NCBI GenBank assembly: GCA_028554755.1
Contig: JAPTOF010000005.1
Coordinates: forward strand, 6,085,501-6,149,500
Origin: Cordia subcordata
Lineage: Eukaryota > Streptophyta > Magnoliopsida > Boraginales > Cordiaceae
Direction: 5' to 3'
Length of the DNA: 64,000 nt
Under the pieces are notes generated by a model. It saw only the letters and a list, made by a program, of their open reading frames with translations. It searched no databases and was not told the DNA's origin. This document shows, one piece after another, positions 63,904 to 64,000 of the stretch (within the stretch, counting starts at the first letter, position 1; each line of letters starts with the position of its first letter). The position numbers were made by a program, and so were the translations under genes.

Positions 63904-64000
63904 AAATTTTGAGAGAGAAATGGGTGGAAAAAGATGGTGCTGGAGGGAATGTTCATAACTAGGAGGTGTATAACAAGAAGAGTCATCTTGACCCCAAGAT

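Larger units (their letters stand above)
57977..64000 (-). mobile_element. Ty3/gypsy-like non-autonomous elements, two copies around one LTR
   Basis: Read on the minus strand: an internal region from beyond the window down to about 61000, an LTR at about 60950-59308, a primer-site-like AGTTTTTGGCTCCGTGCCAA at 59307-59288, then a second internal region 59290-58010, and a 34-base LTR terminus at 58010-57977. The TTTTTGGCNCCGTNGCC word directly after an LTR is common in plant gypsy elements. The two internal regions share a direct repeat (58010-58860 and 63120-64000). No reverse transcriptase is visible. Confidence 0.55.

Overview
This is plant nuclear DNA. The evidence is intron-rich genes of plant-specific families, canonical GT/AG splice sites, AT-rich spacers, nested LTR retrotransposons, MITEs and Helitrons, and pieces of plastid DNA integrated into the chromosome. 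A flowering plant with long introns fits; the species cannot be fixed from the sequence. All exon boundaries come from reading splice signals, phase continuity and remembered family resemblance. No alignment or transcript was available.

Two real protein-coding genes are present. At 1211-8617 (+) lie the last ten exons of a ZIFL-type major facilitator (zinc-induced-facilitator-like). Its 5' part is outside the window, and its 2.5-kb last intron is loaded with MITEs. At 27713-48754 (-) lies a complete 14-exon gene of 767 codons for a four-TM, GHSLGG lipase of the class 3 / sn1-diacylglycerol-lipase-like family. Its introns are swollen by transposons: an LTR element in intron 1, and two opposed Helitrons inside a CA/TG low-complexity tract in intron 7. 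One MITE sits next to the first splice donor and another just behind the stop codon.

The 19 kb between the two genes is nested mobile DNA. An old Ty1/copia element (9911-18553) is broken by MITEs, a possible solo LTR carrying a Tourist-like element, and a Helitron. A probable Helitron (from 19493) follows, hosting a hAT-type element with a strikingly GC-rich interior. Next comes a plastid-derived mosaic (about 21990-24360) that joins ycf1, rpoC2, psaB, rpoC1, ycf1 again and rrn5 in an order not found in a plastome. Then comes a second hAT-type element with a nested MITE. A Helitron-like 5' end at 21868 and a Helitron-like 3' end at 25836 raise the possibility that the plastid mosaic travels inside a Helitron.

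The right-hand 15 kb (49-64 kb) has no recognisable host gene. It holds TIR elements, an antisense copia pol remnant, a small copia LTR with primer-binding site, and a minus-strand Ty3/gypsy-like non-autonomous element. That last element appears as two direct copies of one coding region separated by a single shared LTR, the second copy running off the end of the window.

I found no convincing new biological system. The most unusual structures are the plastid mosaic, the GC-rich hAT cargo and the pair of opposed Helitrons in one intronic tract.
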